The notes: generated from the letters alone by a model not told the origin. A stretch of 40,712 bases of DNA from Mycoplasmatota bacterium (GCA_022768045.1 JALEND010000020.1:1-40712); one strand, 5' to 3'. Numbered from the stretch's first letter, positions 19,373 to 29,147 are shown. Made by a program: numbers and translations.

Positions 19373-19379
19373 ATATAGT

Positions 19380-19415
19380 AAAAGATAAGTTATAATAATT
19401 GACTTATCTTTTTAT
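19380..19415 (+). terminator. Rho-independent terminator
   Basis: aaaagataagt...acttatctttttatt. Confidence 0.7.
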
Positions 19416-19456
19416 TTATATTAAAATTATATTTAGAATAGATGAGGTGTTTGTTA

Positions 19457-20569
19457 ATGAAAAGGATATTTAGTTGTGTTACTTTCATGTTTGTTTTATT
19501 TTTATTTAGTATAACTAGTTTGAAAGCTGCTAGTATGAGCTTTTCTCCAAGTAATTTAAAAAAGGGAAGCCAAACAAAACTTAGTATTTCTGGTTTAGAA
19601 GAAAGTGCAAGCTACAGCTTAAGTTATTCAAATGGATATAGTAGCATATTAAGTGTATCAGTTAACTATTGTGGTAGTGGAACTAGCATTAATAAATCTA
19701 ATAGTTGTCAAATAATTTATAGTACGGTAGGCTCTGGAACTGTTACAGTATCACTTATAAGAACATCTGGTGAAGGTAATGATACAGTAGCATCTGCAAA
19801 GGTTACTGTAAATGGTGGTAATAACAACATAACAACTAAACAAACTCCTAAAACTACTAAACAGACAACAAAGGCTCAAACTACTACAACGGCTGCTTTA
19901 AAAAGTACTAATGCTAATTTAAGCAAGCTAGTTGTAAAAGATCAAGATGGAGCAGTTTTATCATATACACCTGAATTTAAAAATGATGTATATGAATACA
20001 CTGTTGAAGCATTAAGTGGAGTTGAAAAGATTCAGTTAGAGCCTTCTATGGAAGATGCTAAGGCAAACTTAGTAATTAGTGATAATGTTAATGAAAAGTT
20101 AAAAGAAGGACAAACAACAAAGATAACCATTACTGTAACAGCTGAAGATGGAATAACAAAGAAAGCTTATAACATAAACGTTAATAAAGCAGCATTAAAT
20201 TCTGATGCTACTTTAAAGAGTTTAATAATATCAGAAGCTATGGATTTTAAATTACAAAATGGAGTTTATGAATATACTGTTGGGATAGAAAAAAATGTTT
20301 CTGCGTTAACTATTAAGTGTATACCTAATAGTGAGACATCAAAGTGTAGTATAACAGGTAATAGTAACTTAAAAAATAAGAGTGTAGTAAAGGTGCTAGT
20401 AACAGCAGAAGATGGTTCTAAAAAAGAATATAAAATAAACATTAGTAAAAAAAGTGATAATGTTAAAAAAATAACAATGGAAGATATAAAAGATCCTCTT
20501 ATAATAATTAGCTTATCAATAGTTGCTTTTGCGTTAATAGGAGGAATATTCTATACTGTAAAAAGATAA
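19457..20569 (+). CDS. Secreted, membrane-anchored protein with cadherin-like beta-sandwich domains
   Basis: Signal peptide; Thr/Lys/Gln-rich linker (TTKQTPKTTKQTTKAQTTTTA); two repeats of the type LSKLVVKD...YTPEFKNDVYEYTVEA...TAEDGITKKAYNINV; C-terminal TM followed by KR. Confidence 0.75.
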   Translation: MKRIFSCVTFMFVLFLFSITSLKAASMSFSPSNLKKGSQTKLSISGLEESASYSLSYSNGYSSILSVSVNYCGSGTSINKSNSCQIIYSTVGSGTVTVSLIRTSGEGNDTVASAKVTVNGGNNNITTKQTPKTTKQTTKAQTTTTAALKSTNANLSKLVVKDQDGAVLSYTPEFKNDVYEYTVEALSGVEKIQLEPSMEDAKANLVISDNVNEKLKEGQTTKITITVTAEDGITKKAYNINVNKAALNSDATLKSLIISEAMDFKLQNGVYEYTVGIEKNVSALTIKCIPNSETSKCSITGNSNLKNKSVVKVLVTAEDGSKKEYKINISKKSDNVKKITMEDIKDPLIIISLSIVAFALIGGIFYTVKR

Positions 20570-20570
20570 A

Positions 20571-20603
20571 GGTAAACATAAAAAATAAGTGTTTACTTTT
20601 TTT
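20571..20603 (+). terminator. Rho-independent terminator
   Basis: gtaaaca...tgtttactttttt. Confidence 0.6.
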
Positions 20604-20675
20604 ATTATGGTTTAGTATAAAAGCAAATAATTATTAAGCATATATTAATTACTATATGCTTTTTAAAATTCATAA

Positions 20676-20712
20676 ATAAAAAAAAGATAATTGTTTTACA
20701 ATTAATCTTTTT
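20676..20712. terminator. Terminator of the minus-strand sigK gene, possibly bidirectional
   Basis: aaaaaaaagataattgttttacaattaatctttttta inverted repeat with flanking A and T tracts. Confidence 0.6.
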
Positions 20713-21406
20713 TATTTCTTATAAATTCTCTTAGTATCTTTGTTAAAGCTCTTTTTTCAATTCTAGATACATAGCTTCTTGAAATGTTAAATTCCTTTGC
20801 AATTTCTTTTTGAGTGTATATTTTTGTATTATATAAACCATATCTTTTAATTATAATTTGTTTTTCTCTTTCAGTTAATATATTTACGTATTCATATAAT
20901 AACAAGACTTTATCTTTTAAATCTATATCACTTATATAATCAGGATCTGGTGTTTTTAAAATATCCATTATAGATATTTCATTTCCTTCTTTATCAAATC
21001 CAACAGATTCATTTATACTTATGTTTTTAGCGTTTTTCTTATCACTTCTAAAATGCATTAATATTTCATTTTCAATACATCTTGCAGCATACGTAGTTAA
21101 TTTAGCTCCATTTTTATCTGAGAATGTATCAATTGCTTTTATAAGTCCAATGGTACCTATACTAATTAAATCATCTATGTCTACTTTTTTAGAATCATAC
21201 TTTTTAACTATGTGTGCAACTAATCTTAAGTTATGTTCTATAAGTTTGTTTCTAGCTTCTTTCTCATTGTTTTTCATCTTTATTACTAATTTATTTTCCT
21301 CTTCTTTTGAAATTGGATCTGGAAATGTTTTATTTCCATAAGATGCACAACCAATTAACGCACCTTTTATTATTTCACTTATAATATTAATAAACAAAAT
21401 CATCAC
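20702..21406 (-). CDS. sigK: RNA polymerase sporulation sigma factor SigK, uninterrupted and with a pro-sequence
   Basis: ARNKLIEHNLRLVAHIVKKYD, DDLISIGTIGLIKAIDTFSDKNGAKLTTYAARCIENEILMHFRSDKK, DKEGNEISIMDIL, FNISRSYVSRIEKRALTKI. The N-terminal hydrophobic leader matches a pro-sigma-K sequence. Exact start uncertain. Confidence 0.93.
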   Translation of the reverse strand: MMILFINIISEIIKGALIGCASYGNKTFPDPISKEEENKLVIKMKNNEKEARNKLIEHNLRLVAHIVKKYDSKKVDIDDLISIGTIGLIKAIDTFSDKNGAKLTTYAARCIENEILMHFRSDKKNAKNISINESVGFDKEGNEISIMDILKTPDPDYISDIDLKDKVLLLYEYVNILTEREKQIIIKRYGLYNTKIYTQKEIAKEFNISRSYVSRIEKRALTKILREFIRNKKD

Positions 21407-21516
21407 TCCTAGTAAATTATATGACGAAATTTATATTATTTATGTTATAATAAAATAGAATAAAAAGAATATATATGTAATGTTTAACTTATTTATTAAT
21501 TGAAAGGGTTGGTTTC

Positions 21517-22722
21517 ATGTTAAGATTTAATTTTAATTTTGATTTATTTAACAGTGATTACTTTTTATATGAAAGATTTTTAGTATTTCTTTTCGCGTTA
21601 GTACCTGCTATTTTGTTAGTTGTATTTGTACTTTATACTGATAGAAAAAGCAAGGAACCTGCTAAAAACATAATATTGTGCTTATTATCTGGCTTTTTAA
21701 CCATTGCACTTGCGCAGTACTTAGAAAACTTAGTTATGCCATATTTTTCAAACAATGTAGTATTAACTTATATATGGGCGTTTTTAGAAGAAGTATCAAA
21801 GGCAGCTATTTTCTTCTTGTTTGTATTTGATAATAAGTATTATGATGACATATATGATGGGTTAGTATATATGGCTTTAATTGCGCTATCTTTTGCAGGA
21901 TTAGAAAACATAATGTACGCCTTTTCAGAAAGTACGGTAGCAAGTAGTATATCTCTTGCGTTAATGAGAGATTTTACAACAATACCACTACATGTTATAT
22001 GTGGAATCGTAATAGGGTACTTTTTATCTCTTTCATACTTTTCTAAAACAAAGAAGAAAAAGTATGTTAACATAGTTTTAGCACTTTTAGTATCATCATT
22101 TATTCATGGAACTTTTAATAACTTAATGACTTTACTTAGTACTATAAATGTTTCTGATAACGACTCTGTTAAAATGATGTTATTTGTAATGTTACCACTT
22201 CTAATAATAATGGTAGTGTTATTTATAGTTGCAATTAAGTTTATAAATAAATCTGTTAAGTTAAATGATATATTTGTAAATAACTTAGAATATGATGATA
22301 AATATGCTTATTTAATGACTTCAAAAGAATTCCTATTAAGTGGTAAGAATAAGTTAAAAGAAGAACGTTATAATAAACTTATGGGAATTAAAGATAAAAA
22401 AGATGATAATGAAGAAAATGAGATAGCAGAAGAAGCAAATGATAAAGAAGAACAATCTTTTATGCCTGAAGCTATAGTTTTAAATAGACCTAATAATAAG
22501 TTAATAGAAACAGATTACAAGAATTATGGCTTAGAAGAAGTATATGAAGAAAAAGAAAAATTAGAAGAAACAAATGATATTGATATATCAAGTATTATTG
22601 ATGAAACAATTGATAAAGATTTAGATAACATGATTATTCTTAAAACAAATAAAAGAAAGAGTAATTTAGAAAGTAAGAAAAGAAGAAAAAAATATAGGGG
22701 TAAAAACAGGAGGTTTCGATGA
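21517..22722 (+). CDS. prsW: PrsW-family intramembrane metalloprotease with an acidic C-terminal tail
   Basis: Multi-TM; FLEEVSKAAIFF, GLENIMY, FIHGTFNN motifs; long charged C-terminus. Confidence 0.85.
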   Translation: MLRFNFNFDLFNSDYFLYERFLVFLFALVPAILLVVFVLYTDRKSKEPAKNIILCLLSGFLTIALAQYLENLVMPYFSNNVVLTYIWAFLEEVSKAAIFFLFVFDNKYYDDIYDGLVYMALIALSFAGLENIMYAFSESTVASSISLALMRDFTTIPLHVICGIVIGYFLSLSYFSKTKKKKYVNIVLALLVSSFIHGTFNNLMTLLSTINVSDNDSVKMMLFVMLPLLIIMVVLFIVAIKFINKSVKLNDIFVNNLEYDDKYAYLMTSKEFLLSGKNKLKEERYNKLMGIKDKKDDNEENEIAEEANDKEEQSFMPEAIVLNRPNNKLIETDYKNYGLEEVYEEKEKLEETNDIDISSIIDETIDKDLDNMIILKTNKRKSNLESKKRRKKYRGKNRRFR

Positions 22723-23237
22723 AAATTTTCATTCCAGATATTTACCAAAAAAGTATTTTTACAATTAACTATGATAAGCTAAAGAAAAAAGGTATTAAGT
22801 GTTTATTATTTGATCTTGATAATACTATTTCACCAGCTAAAGAAGTGGTTTTATGTAAAAAGACAAAGAAACTTTTAGATAAATTGAAAAAAGATTTTAA
22901 AATAATAATATTTTCAAATAATTTTCCTAAGAGAATAGCAAAGTTTGGCATATATTATGGTGTTGATGTATCATGTGTTTGTCTAAAACCATTTAAGTAT
23001 AAATATAAGTATATATTAAAAAAATATAACTTTAAAAAAGATGAAGTAGCAGCTATAGGAGATCAATTATTAACTGATATTTTAGGTGGTAATAAAATGA
23101 AAATATTAACTATATTAGTTGATCCTATGACTTTGATAGATGAAAAAGAAACATTTTTAAATAGACAAATAGAAAAAGCTATTTTTAAGAATTTTAAGAA
23201 GAAAGATATATTAGTTAAAGGAAGATATTATGAATAA
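22719..23237 (+). CDS. yqeG: YqeG-family HAD-type phosphatase
   Basis: CLLFDLDNTISPAKE, IIFSNNFPKR, AIGDQLLTDILGGNKM; overlaps yqeH. Confidence 0.92.
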   Translation: MKIFIPDIYQKSIFTINYDKLKKKGIKCLLFDLDNTISPAKEVVLCKKTKKLLDKLKKDFKIIIFSNNFPKRIAKFGIYYGVDVSCVCLKPFKYKYKYILKKYNFKKDEVAAIGDQLLTDILGGNKMKILTILVDPMTLIDEKETFLNRQIEKAIFKNFKKKDILVKGRYYE

Positions 23238-24234
23238 AAAATGTATGGGCTGCGGAAGTGTTATGCAAGATAAAGATCCTTTAAAAGAAGGATATACAAT
23301 AAATATTTTGGATAACACCTTATGTCAAAGATGCTTTAAAATAAAGTATTATGGGACGTATTTAAAATCTAATAAGGAAACTTCCAGCTATGATGAAATT
23401 TTTAATGGTATTAAAGATAAAAAAGACTTAATATTATATTTATGTGATATTTTTACACTAGATGATTCATTAAAAAACTTAAATGAGTTTAAAGGTAAAG
23501 TACTTCTTATTATTACTAAGAAAGATTTATTACCAAAATCTGTTAAAGAAGAAAAACTTATTAATTATATAAGAAATAATTATAGTTTAAATATAGAAGA
23601 CATAGTTTTTGTAAGTAGCAAGAAGAATTATAATTTAGACTTGTTAATGAGAAAAATAAATAAGTATAAGACTAGTGATAAAGTATATTTAGTTGGTAAT
23701 ACAAATGCTGGTAAATCAACGTTATTAAATAGAATAATTAAGTCATATTCTTCTTTAGAAAAAGAAATAACAGAAAGTAATATGCCGGAGACTACGCTTG
23801 ATTTAATTGAGATAAAAATAGATGATAACTTAACAATAATTGATACTCCTGGAATAGTAAGTGATGATAATTATTTATATGACTTAGACCAAAAAAACGT
23901 AAAAAAAGTTAGTCCTAAAACAGAGGTTAAGCCAAGAACATTTCAGTTAAAGAAAAATAGTTCTTTGTTAATAGGAGATTATGCTAGAATAGATTATTTA
24001 TCTGATTGGGATAATAGTTTTACAATTTATTTATCTAATGAAATAGATGTTAGTAAAATAAATTTTAATACTAATACAAGACTTAGAAATTTAAAAAAAC
24101 ATTCGTTTGATTTAAGTGATAAAAAAGACATAGTAATAAATGGCTTATTATTTTGTAAGATAGTAAAAAAAGCTAAGGTAGATATCTATGTTAAGAAAAA
24201 CGTTAAAGTCTTTGAAAGAAATAATTTAATATAA
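23230..24234 (+). CDS. yqeH: YqeH ribosome-biogenesis GTPase, circularly permuted
   Basis: CMGCGSVMQDKDP..LCQRCFKIKYYG zinc finger; G4-like TKKDLLPKS precedes G1 GNTNAGKSTLLN and G3 DTPG. Confidence 0.93.
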   Translation: MNKKCMGCGSVMQDKDPLKEGYTINILDNTLCQRCFKIKYYGTYLKSNKETSSYDEIFNGIKDKKDLILYLCDIFTLDDSLKNLNEFKGKVLLIITKKDLLPKSVKEEKLINYIRNNYSLNIEDIVFVSSKKNYNLDLLMRKINKYKTSDKVYLVGNTNAGKSTLLNRIIKSYSSLEKEITESNMPETTLDLIEIKIDDNLTIIDTPGIVSDDNYLYDLDQKNVKKVSPKTEVKPRTFQLKKNSSLLIGDYARIDYLSDWDNSFTIYLSNEIDVSKINFNTNTRLRNLKKHSFDLSDKKDIVINGLLFCKIVKKAKVDIYVKKNVKVFERNNLI

Positions 24235-24239
24235 AAATA

Positions 24240-24268
24240 AAAAAGAACCAAAATGGTTCTTTTTTTGA
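24240..24268 (+). terminator. Rho-independent terminator after yqeH
   Basis: aaaaagaacca-aaa-tggttcttttttt. Confidence 0.75.
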
Positions 24269-24314
24269 CATAATATTTATTTAGTTTGTTTTATTATTAT
24301 TTTGGGTGATATAA

Positions 24315-24773
24315 ATGAAGAAAACTATTATATGGATTATGTTTGCTATTTTATCTGGTGCAGTGCTTGGAAAGGTAACTTTTGATAAGTATTCGTCATT
24401 AAAAGTAGATGAGGTTATAAGTTATAACACAAATACCTATATGTTAAAGTATAAAACTTATTCTAGCAAAAAGAAGATGGAAGAAGATGTTAAGAAAATA
24501 GATAGATATATCTACATAAAAGAAGGTAATGATATTACTGTTTACTTAGCAATTACAACAAGTAAAGATAATATTAAAAAAATAAAAAAGATATATGATG
24601 AAGAAAATATTAAGACAAGTATTAAAAGAGTAGATATTGAAAATGAAGAGTTTATACAAAACTTAAATGAATATGAAAAGTTACTTACAGCAGCATATAG
24701 CAAGTCATCTTTAATAACAATAGAAAATCAAATTTTATCTTGTTATGAAAAGTTGGTGGTTAATGATGAATAA
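24315..24773 (+). CDS. Hypothetical membrane-anchored protein, possibly SPOR-like
   Basis: Single N-terminal TM, then a small soluble domain (YMLKYKTYSSKKKMEEDVKKIDRYIYIKEGNDITVYLAITTSKDNIKKIKKIYDEENIKTSIKRV). Confidence 0.6.
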   Translation: MKKTIIWIMFAILSGAVLGKVTFDKYSSLKVDEVISYNTNTYMLKYKTYSSKKKMEEDVKKIDRYIYIKEGNDITVYLAITTSKDNIKKIKKIYDEENIKTSIKRVDIENEEFIQNLNEYEKLLTAAYSKSSLITIENQILSCYEKLVVNDE

Positions 24774-25458
24774 ATTATTGATAAAAGCAATTCCAAAAGA
24801 GGAAAGACCAAGAGAAAAACTTATAAGAGATGGAGCAAAAAACATTTCTTTAGAAGATTTAATTGCAATTACTTTAAAAACTGGTACGAAGGATTATTCT
24901 TCAAAGTATTTAGCAGGTAAAATATTATCTCTTGTAAAAGATGCTAGTGAACTTAAAAATCTTACGTTAAAAAAATTAATTAGTATTAATGGAATAGGTG
25001 CAGTAAAAGCAATTGATTTTTTAGCAGCTTTAGAATTAGGAAGAAGGGTATATCAAGAAACCGTAATTGATAGTTCTTTTAAATGTAATGGAGCAGTAAA
25101 GGTTTTTAATTATTTTAAACATTTATTCATATTTGAAAAACAAGAATATTTTTACTGTTTATACTTAGATAATCATAAGAATTTAATAGATAAAAAATTA
25201 CTATTTAAGGGAACTATAAACAGAAGTATAGTTCATCCAAGAGAAATATTTAAGGAGGCTTATTTAAATAGTGCATCTAGTATTATTTGTATACATAATC
25301 ATCCATCAGGTGTTATATCTCCGTCTAAAGAAGATATATTAATTACTAAAAAATTGGTATCAATTGGTAAGTTACTGGGTATACCAATAATAGACCATAT
25401 AATAATTGGTAAGGATGATTATTATAGTTTTTATGAAAATGATATATTGGAGGAGTAG
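24763..25458 (+). CDS. radC: RadC/JAB-domain protein
   Basis: ERPREKLIRDGAKNISLEDLIAITLKTGT; VHPREIFKEAYLNSASSIICIHNHPSGVISPSKEDILITKKL (HxH...D). Confidence 0.95.
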   Translation: MMNKLLIKAIPKEERPREKLIRDGAKNISLEDLIAITLKTGTKDYSSKYLAGKILSLVKDASELKNLTLKKLISINGIGAVKAIDFLAALELGRRVYQETVIDSSFKCNGAVKVFNYFKHLFIFEKQEYFYCLYLDNHKNLIDKKLLFKGTINRSIVHPREIFKEAYLNSASSIICIHNHPSGVISPSKEDILITKKLVSIGKLLGIPIIDHIIIGKDDYYSFYENDILEE

Positions 25459-25460
25459 TT

Positions 25461-26201
25461 ATGAAAAGAAAAAACTTATATGTTGTACTTCTTTGTATAT
25501 TTATATTTATCTTTTCAAATACATTATTGGTACTTGATAGAAAATATACTATTTTAGAAAACTTATTTAAAAACGTTAATAAATATATATGTTCTTATAT
25601 AGATGATAGGTTATATAAAGAAGTTAAAAGTGATAATGTTATAAATTCAAGAATAAAATACTTAGAAAAAGAAAATGATGAGCTAAAGAAAAGTGTTAAG
25701 ATAAAAGAAGAACATCCAAATACCATAACATCTAAAGTTATAAATCATGTATCTAATAGTTTTTATGATAGGGTAGAAATAAATAAAGGCCTTGACTATA
25801 AAATTAACGTAGGTGATGCTGTTATTAATTCATCTGGATTAGTTGGTTTTATTTCTAAGACTGGTAAAAAAGTTAGTGAGGCCAACTTACTTGTAAATGT
25901 TAATAATAATTTTAAAGTATCTGTTTTAATAGAAAATAGTGATAGTAATTTATATGGGTTATTAAGCTCATATGATAATAAAACAAAGCTATTTAAGATA
26001 ACTAATATAAGAGCAAAGGATAAGATAAAAATAGGAAGTAAGGTGTATTTATCAGGGTATAATAACTCAAGTTATAAAAACATATACATAGGTAAAATAA
26101 AAGATGAAAAAGTAAGTGATTATGGTCTTACTAAAACACTTTACTTAAAATCTGATGTTGATTTTAATAATTTATTTATTTTATCAGTTGAGGTATCATA
26201 A
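25461..26201 (+). CDS. mreC: Rod-shape determining protein MreC
   Basis: N-terminal TM, coiled coil (RIKYLEKENDELKKSV), VISNSFYDRVEINKGLDYKINVGDAVINSSGLVGFISKTG-type MreC core; followed by mreD. Confidence 0.9.
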   Translation: MKRKNLYVVLLCIFIFIFSNTLLVLDRKYTILENLFKNVNKYICSYIDDRLYKEVKSDNVINSRIKYLEKENDELKKSVKIKEEHPNTITSKVINHVSNSFYDRVEINKGLDYKINVGDAVINSSGLVGFISKTGKKVSEANLLVNVNNNFKVSVLIENSDSNLYGLLSSYDNKTKLFKITNIRAKDKIKIGSKVYLSGYNNSSYKNIYIGKIKDEKVSDYGLTKTLYLKSDVDFNNLFILSVEVS

Positions 26202-26669
26202 ATGATCTTAAGTATAATATCTTATTTATCCTCTTACTTTCTAACAAGTTTTTTTTCATATGCATTTAAGTATGTTATACCTTTATTTATTTTATCTACC
26301 ATAATATTAATTAATAAAGCAGGCATTAGTACTAAAAAGTCATATATATTATCATTTATATTTGGTTTTATTTATGATTTAACTTTTACATCTTTTTTTA
26401 TGTTTAATGCTTTTATATTCTTATTTTGTACTTATTTTATTAGAAAGTTAAATATAAATTCATTTATAAAATACATGATATTTTACATTTTATTTTCATT
26501 AATATATGTATTAATTATTTATGTAGATGTATTTTTTAACTCAAATACAAGTTTAATAAATAGTTTATATGTTTACTTTAACAGCTTATTTTTAAATTTA
26601 ACATACTTTATAATTACATATTTTATGTATTTCTTAATAAATAGAATAAAGAATAAAATAAAATCATAA
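26202..26669 (+). CDS. mreD: Rod-shape determining protein MreD
   Basis: Small multi-TM protein directly downstream of mreC; FGFIYDLTFTSFFMFNAFIF motif. Confidence 0.75.
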   Translation: MILSIISYLSSYFLTSFFSYAFKYVIPLFILSTIILINKAGISTKKSYILSFIFGFIYDLTFTSFFMFNAFIFLFCTYFIRKLNINSFIKYMIFYILFSLIYVLIIYVDVFFNSNTSLINSLYVYFNSLFLNLTYFIITYFMYFLINRIKNKIKS

Positions 26670-26688
26670 ATTATATGGGTGATTATCT

Positions 26689-27267
26689 ATGAAGAAGAAA
26701 AAAATAAAAAACGATATAGAAAATAAATATTCTTTTAAAAATTATTTATTTTCTTTTTTTATTAAGTCATTAATTGTTGTTATATTTTTCTTATTAGCAT
26801 CTATTTACATAAATATATCAAGTGATAACAAAAAGAAATTAAAAAACATAGTTTATAAAAATAATTTATCATTCGCTAGAATTTATGGTATGTATCAAAA
26901 ATACTTAGGAGAACTTATTCCTTTTAAAACTAATAATGAAACAAAAAAAGTATCAAGTGAAAGTTTTAAATATAACAGCGTAGAAAAAGAGGGTAACTTT
27001 TATCTTTTTAAAGTTGATACAGGTGAAAACATTAGTGCATTTAAAAGTGGTATTGTAATAGAAAAAAAGAAGGATAAAACGTATGGTAACATAGTAAAAA
27101 TTCAAGATAAACAAGGCGTTATTATAACGTATGGGAATTTAGCTAACGTATCTGTTTTTCTATATGATTATGTTTCCAAAGATGAAATAATTGGGGTATG
27201 TGAAGAAAAGGTTTATTTAATGTTTCAAAAAAATGGAAAGTATTTAAAATATGATGAGTTTATTTAG
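26689..27267 (+). CDS. spoIVFA: SpoIVFA-like protein with a degenerate M23 domain
   Basis: TM protein with GVIITYGNLANVSVFLYDYVSKDEIIGVCEE lysostaphin-like core; directly upstream of spoIVFB. Confidence 0.75.
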   Translation: MKKKKIKNDIENKYSFKNYLFSFFIKSLIVVIFFLLASIYINISSDNKKKLKNIVYKNNLSFARIYGMYQKYLGELIPFKTNNETKKVSSESFKYNSVEKEGNFYLFKVDTGENISAFKSGIVIEKKKDKTYGNIVKIQDKQGVIITYGNLANVSVFLYDYVSKDEIIGVCEEKVYLMFQKNGKYLKYDEFI

Positions 27268-28024
27268 AAAGATTAAATTATCTTATACATTATATATTTT
27301 GTTTTTTGTATCTTTAATATCAGGATTATTTAAAGATATTAGTGTTTTTTTCTTAATAATTTTTATTCATGAAATAGGTCATATAATAGCATCTATGCAT
27401 TATAAATGGAATATAAAGAAAGTAGATTTTACGTTAGCTGGAGGCTTTATAACATATGAAGATGAAGTAGATAAACCGTTTAAAGAAGAGTTTATCATAT
27501 CTGTATCAGGTTTTGTTATGCAGTGGATTTTTTTCTTTCTTATTTTTGTTTTATTTAAAAATAATGTTATAAATTATAAGTTATATTTTATGATAAAAAA
27601 GTACCATTTATCTATCTTCTTCTTTAATTTAATGCCGATAATACCTCTTGATGGGTCTAAAATACTACATACGATAATATGTTCTTTAACATACTATAAA
27701 AAAGCTCTTAAAATAAGCTTTATAGTATCAGTAATAAGTTTTATAGTACTTTTTTATTTATATTTGTCTTATTGTAAGGGTAATTTTGGTATGATAATTG
27801 TTTTCTTTTTTATAATTAAAAAAATAATTACGTATTTAAATAACATTCCATATTTATATAACAAAGTACTTTTAGAAAGGTATATTAAAAAAAGAGTTTA
27901 TAAGAAAAATAATTTTATTAAAAAGGGAATGCTAGAACATTTTAAAAGACAAAAAAATAATTTATTTTATAATGGAAAAAGGTATGTTAGTGAGTATAGT
28001 ATTTTAAAAGAAAGGTTTGACTAA
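27251..28024 (+). CDS. spoIVFB: Stage IV sporulation protein FB, M50 site-2 protease
   Basis: FIHEIGHIIASMHY (HExxH) and NLMPIIPLDGSKIL; multi-TM. Confidence 0.88.
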   Translation: MMSLFRKIKLSYTLYILFFVSLISGLFKDISVFFLIIFIHEIGHIIASMHYKWNIKKVDFTLAGGFITYEDEVDKPFKEEFIISVSGFVMQWIFFFLIFVLFKNNVINYKLYFMIKKYHLSIFFFNLMPIIPLDGSKILHTIICSLTYYKKALKISFIVSVISFIVLFYLYLSYCKGNFGMIIVFFFIIKKIITYLNNIPYLYNKVLLERYIKKRVYKKNNFIKKGMLEHFKRQKNNLFYNGKRYVSEYSILKERFD

Positions 28025-28043
28025 TGTTTAATATTATGGTAAA

Positions 28044-28150
28044 ATTGTAACGTTTGAATGAACTTCTTGTTCTTCAACCACACTTAAAAGGTTTAAAGTA
28101 AACAATTTATGTACCTTAAGGGTGAGTCTAAGTTTTTAAAGAAGGAGGAA
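28044..28150 (+). promoter_or_regulatory. Structured 5' UTR of rplU, candidate L21 leader
   Basis: About 130 nt gap with hairpins gaatgaac-ttctt-gttcttc and ttaaaaggt...accttaa upstream of the rplU RBS; position fits a ribosomal-protein leader. Confidence 0.45.
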
Positions 28151-28156
28151 TAATTT

Positions 28157-28456
28157 ATGAAAGCAGTTATTGAAACTGGTGGTAAACAATACCTAGTTGA
28201 AGAAGGTTCTGTTATCTATGTTGAAAAATTAGATTGCGAAGCTGGAAAGAAATATACTTTCGATAAGGTTGTTATGGCAGATGAAAAGATTGGTCATCCA
28301 TATGTTGAAGGTGCAACAGTAGAAGCTAAGGTAGAAAAACATGATAAACAAAAGAAGATAATAGTATATCATTATTTACCAAAGAAAAAATCTCATAAAA
28401 AACAAGGTCATCGTCAACCATATACTAAGTTAACTATTACTAAGATTAATGCTTAA
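28157..28456 (+). CDS. rplU: 50S ribosomal protein L21
   Basis: [25 protein letters not shown]...[19 protein letters not shown]. Confidence 0.97.
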   Translation: MKAVIETGGKQYLVEEGSVIYVEKLDCEAGKKYTFDKVVMADEKIGHPYVEGATVEAKVEKHDKQKKIIVYHYLPKKKSHKKQGHRQPYTKLTITKINA

Positions 28457-28467
28457 TTGGTGATGTT

Positions 28468-28770
28468 ATGATAAAGATAAAAGTTTGTTATGAAAACGAT
28501 AAAATAAAGAACTTTAAAGTGTCTGGACATGCTAATTATGATACATATGGTAAAGACATTGTTTGTGCTTCTGTATCATCTATAGTTATTACAAGTTGTA
28601 ATATGGCGTTAACACTTGATGATAAATCTATTTCTTACGTAGAAAAAGAGGGTTTAGTAAGTGTTGATATCTTAAAAGATGATGATATTATAAACAAGGT
28701 ATTTGTAAATATGATTAACATGTTAAAAGAACTTGAAAATGATTATAAAACTAATATAAAATTTGTATAA
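28468..28770 (+). CDS. prp: Ribosomal-processing cysteine protease Prp
   Basis: [27 protein letters not shown] with His/Cys motif; located between rplU and rpmA. Confidence 0.95.
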   Translation: MIKIKVCYENDKIKNFKVSGHANYDTYGKDIVCASVSSIVITSCNMALTLDDKSISYVEKEGLVSVDILKDDDIINKVFVNMINMLKELENDYKTNIKFV

Positions 28771-28786
28771 AAGGAGGCGTTTGTTG

Positions 28787-29068
28787 ATGTTAAAATTATG
28801 CATTCAATTATTTGCACACGTTAAGGCTCAAGGTTCAACTAGCAACGGACGTGATAGTGAAGGTCGTAGATTAGGCGCTAAAGCAGCTGATGGTGAATTT
28901 ATAACAGCTGGATCAATAATTTATCGTCAAAGAGGTACAAAAATTTATCCAGGTACTAACGTTGGTATGGGTAAAGATCACACTTTATTTGCTAAGATTT
29001 CAGGATACGTTAAATTTGAACGTAAAGGTAGAGATAAGAAACAAGTTAGTGTTTATGAAACAAAGTAA
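28787..29068 (+). CDS. rpmA: 50S ribosomal protein L27 with a Prp-cleavable N-terminus
   Basis: [38 protein letters not shown]-terminal MLKL.IQLFA resembles the MLKLNLQFFA Prp site. Confidence 0.97.
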   Translation: MLKLCIQLFAHVKAQGSTSNGRDSEGRRLGAKAADGEFITAGSIIYRQRGTKIYPGTNVGMGKDHTLFAKISGYVKFERKGRDKKQVSVYETK

Positions 29069-29069
29069 T

Positions 29070-29098
29070 ATCATCTATATGATGATATTTTTCTTTTA
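29070..29098 (+). terminator. Rho-independent terminator after rpmA
   Basis: atatcatc-tata-tgatgatatttttctttt. Confidence 0.75.
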
Positions 29099-29147
29099 TA
29101 GTTGGTATTTTTAGTGTTATGTGGTAAAATTGTCTAGAGGTGTTTTT

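Noticed and set aside
20637-20665. Inverted repeat aagcatata...tatatgctttttt as a possible small RNA or mobile-element end
   Set aside because: No flanking repeats or transposase; best read as a second terminator-like hairpin between convergent genes.
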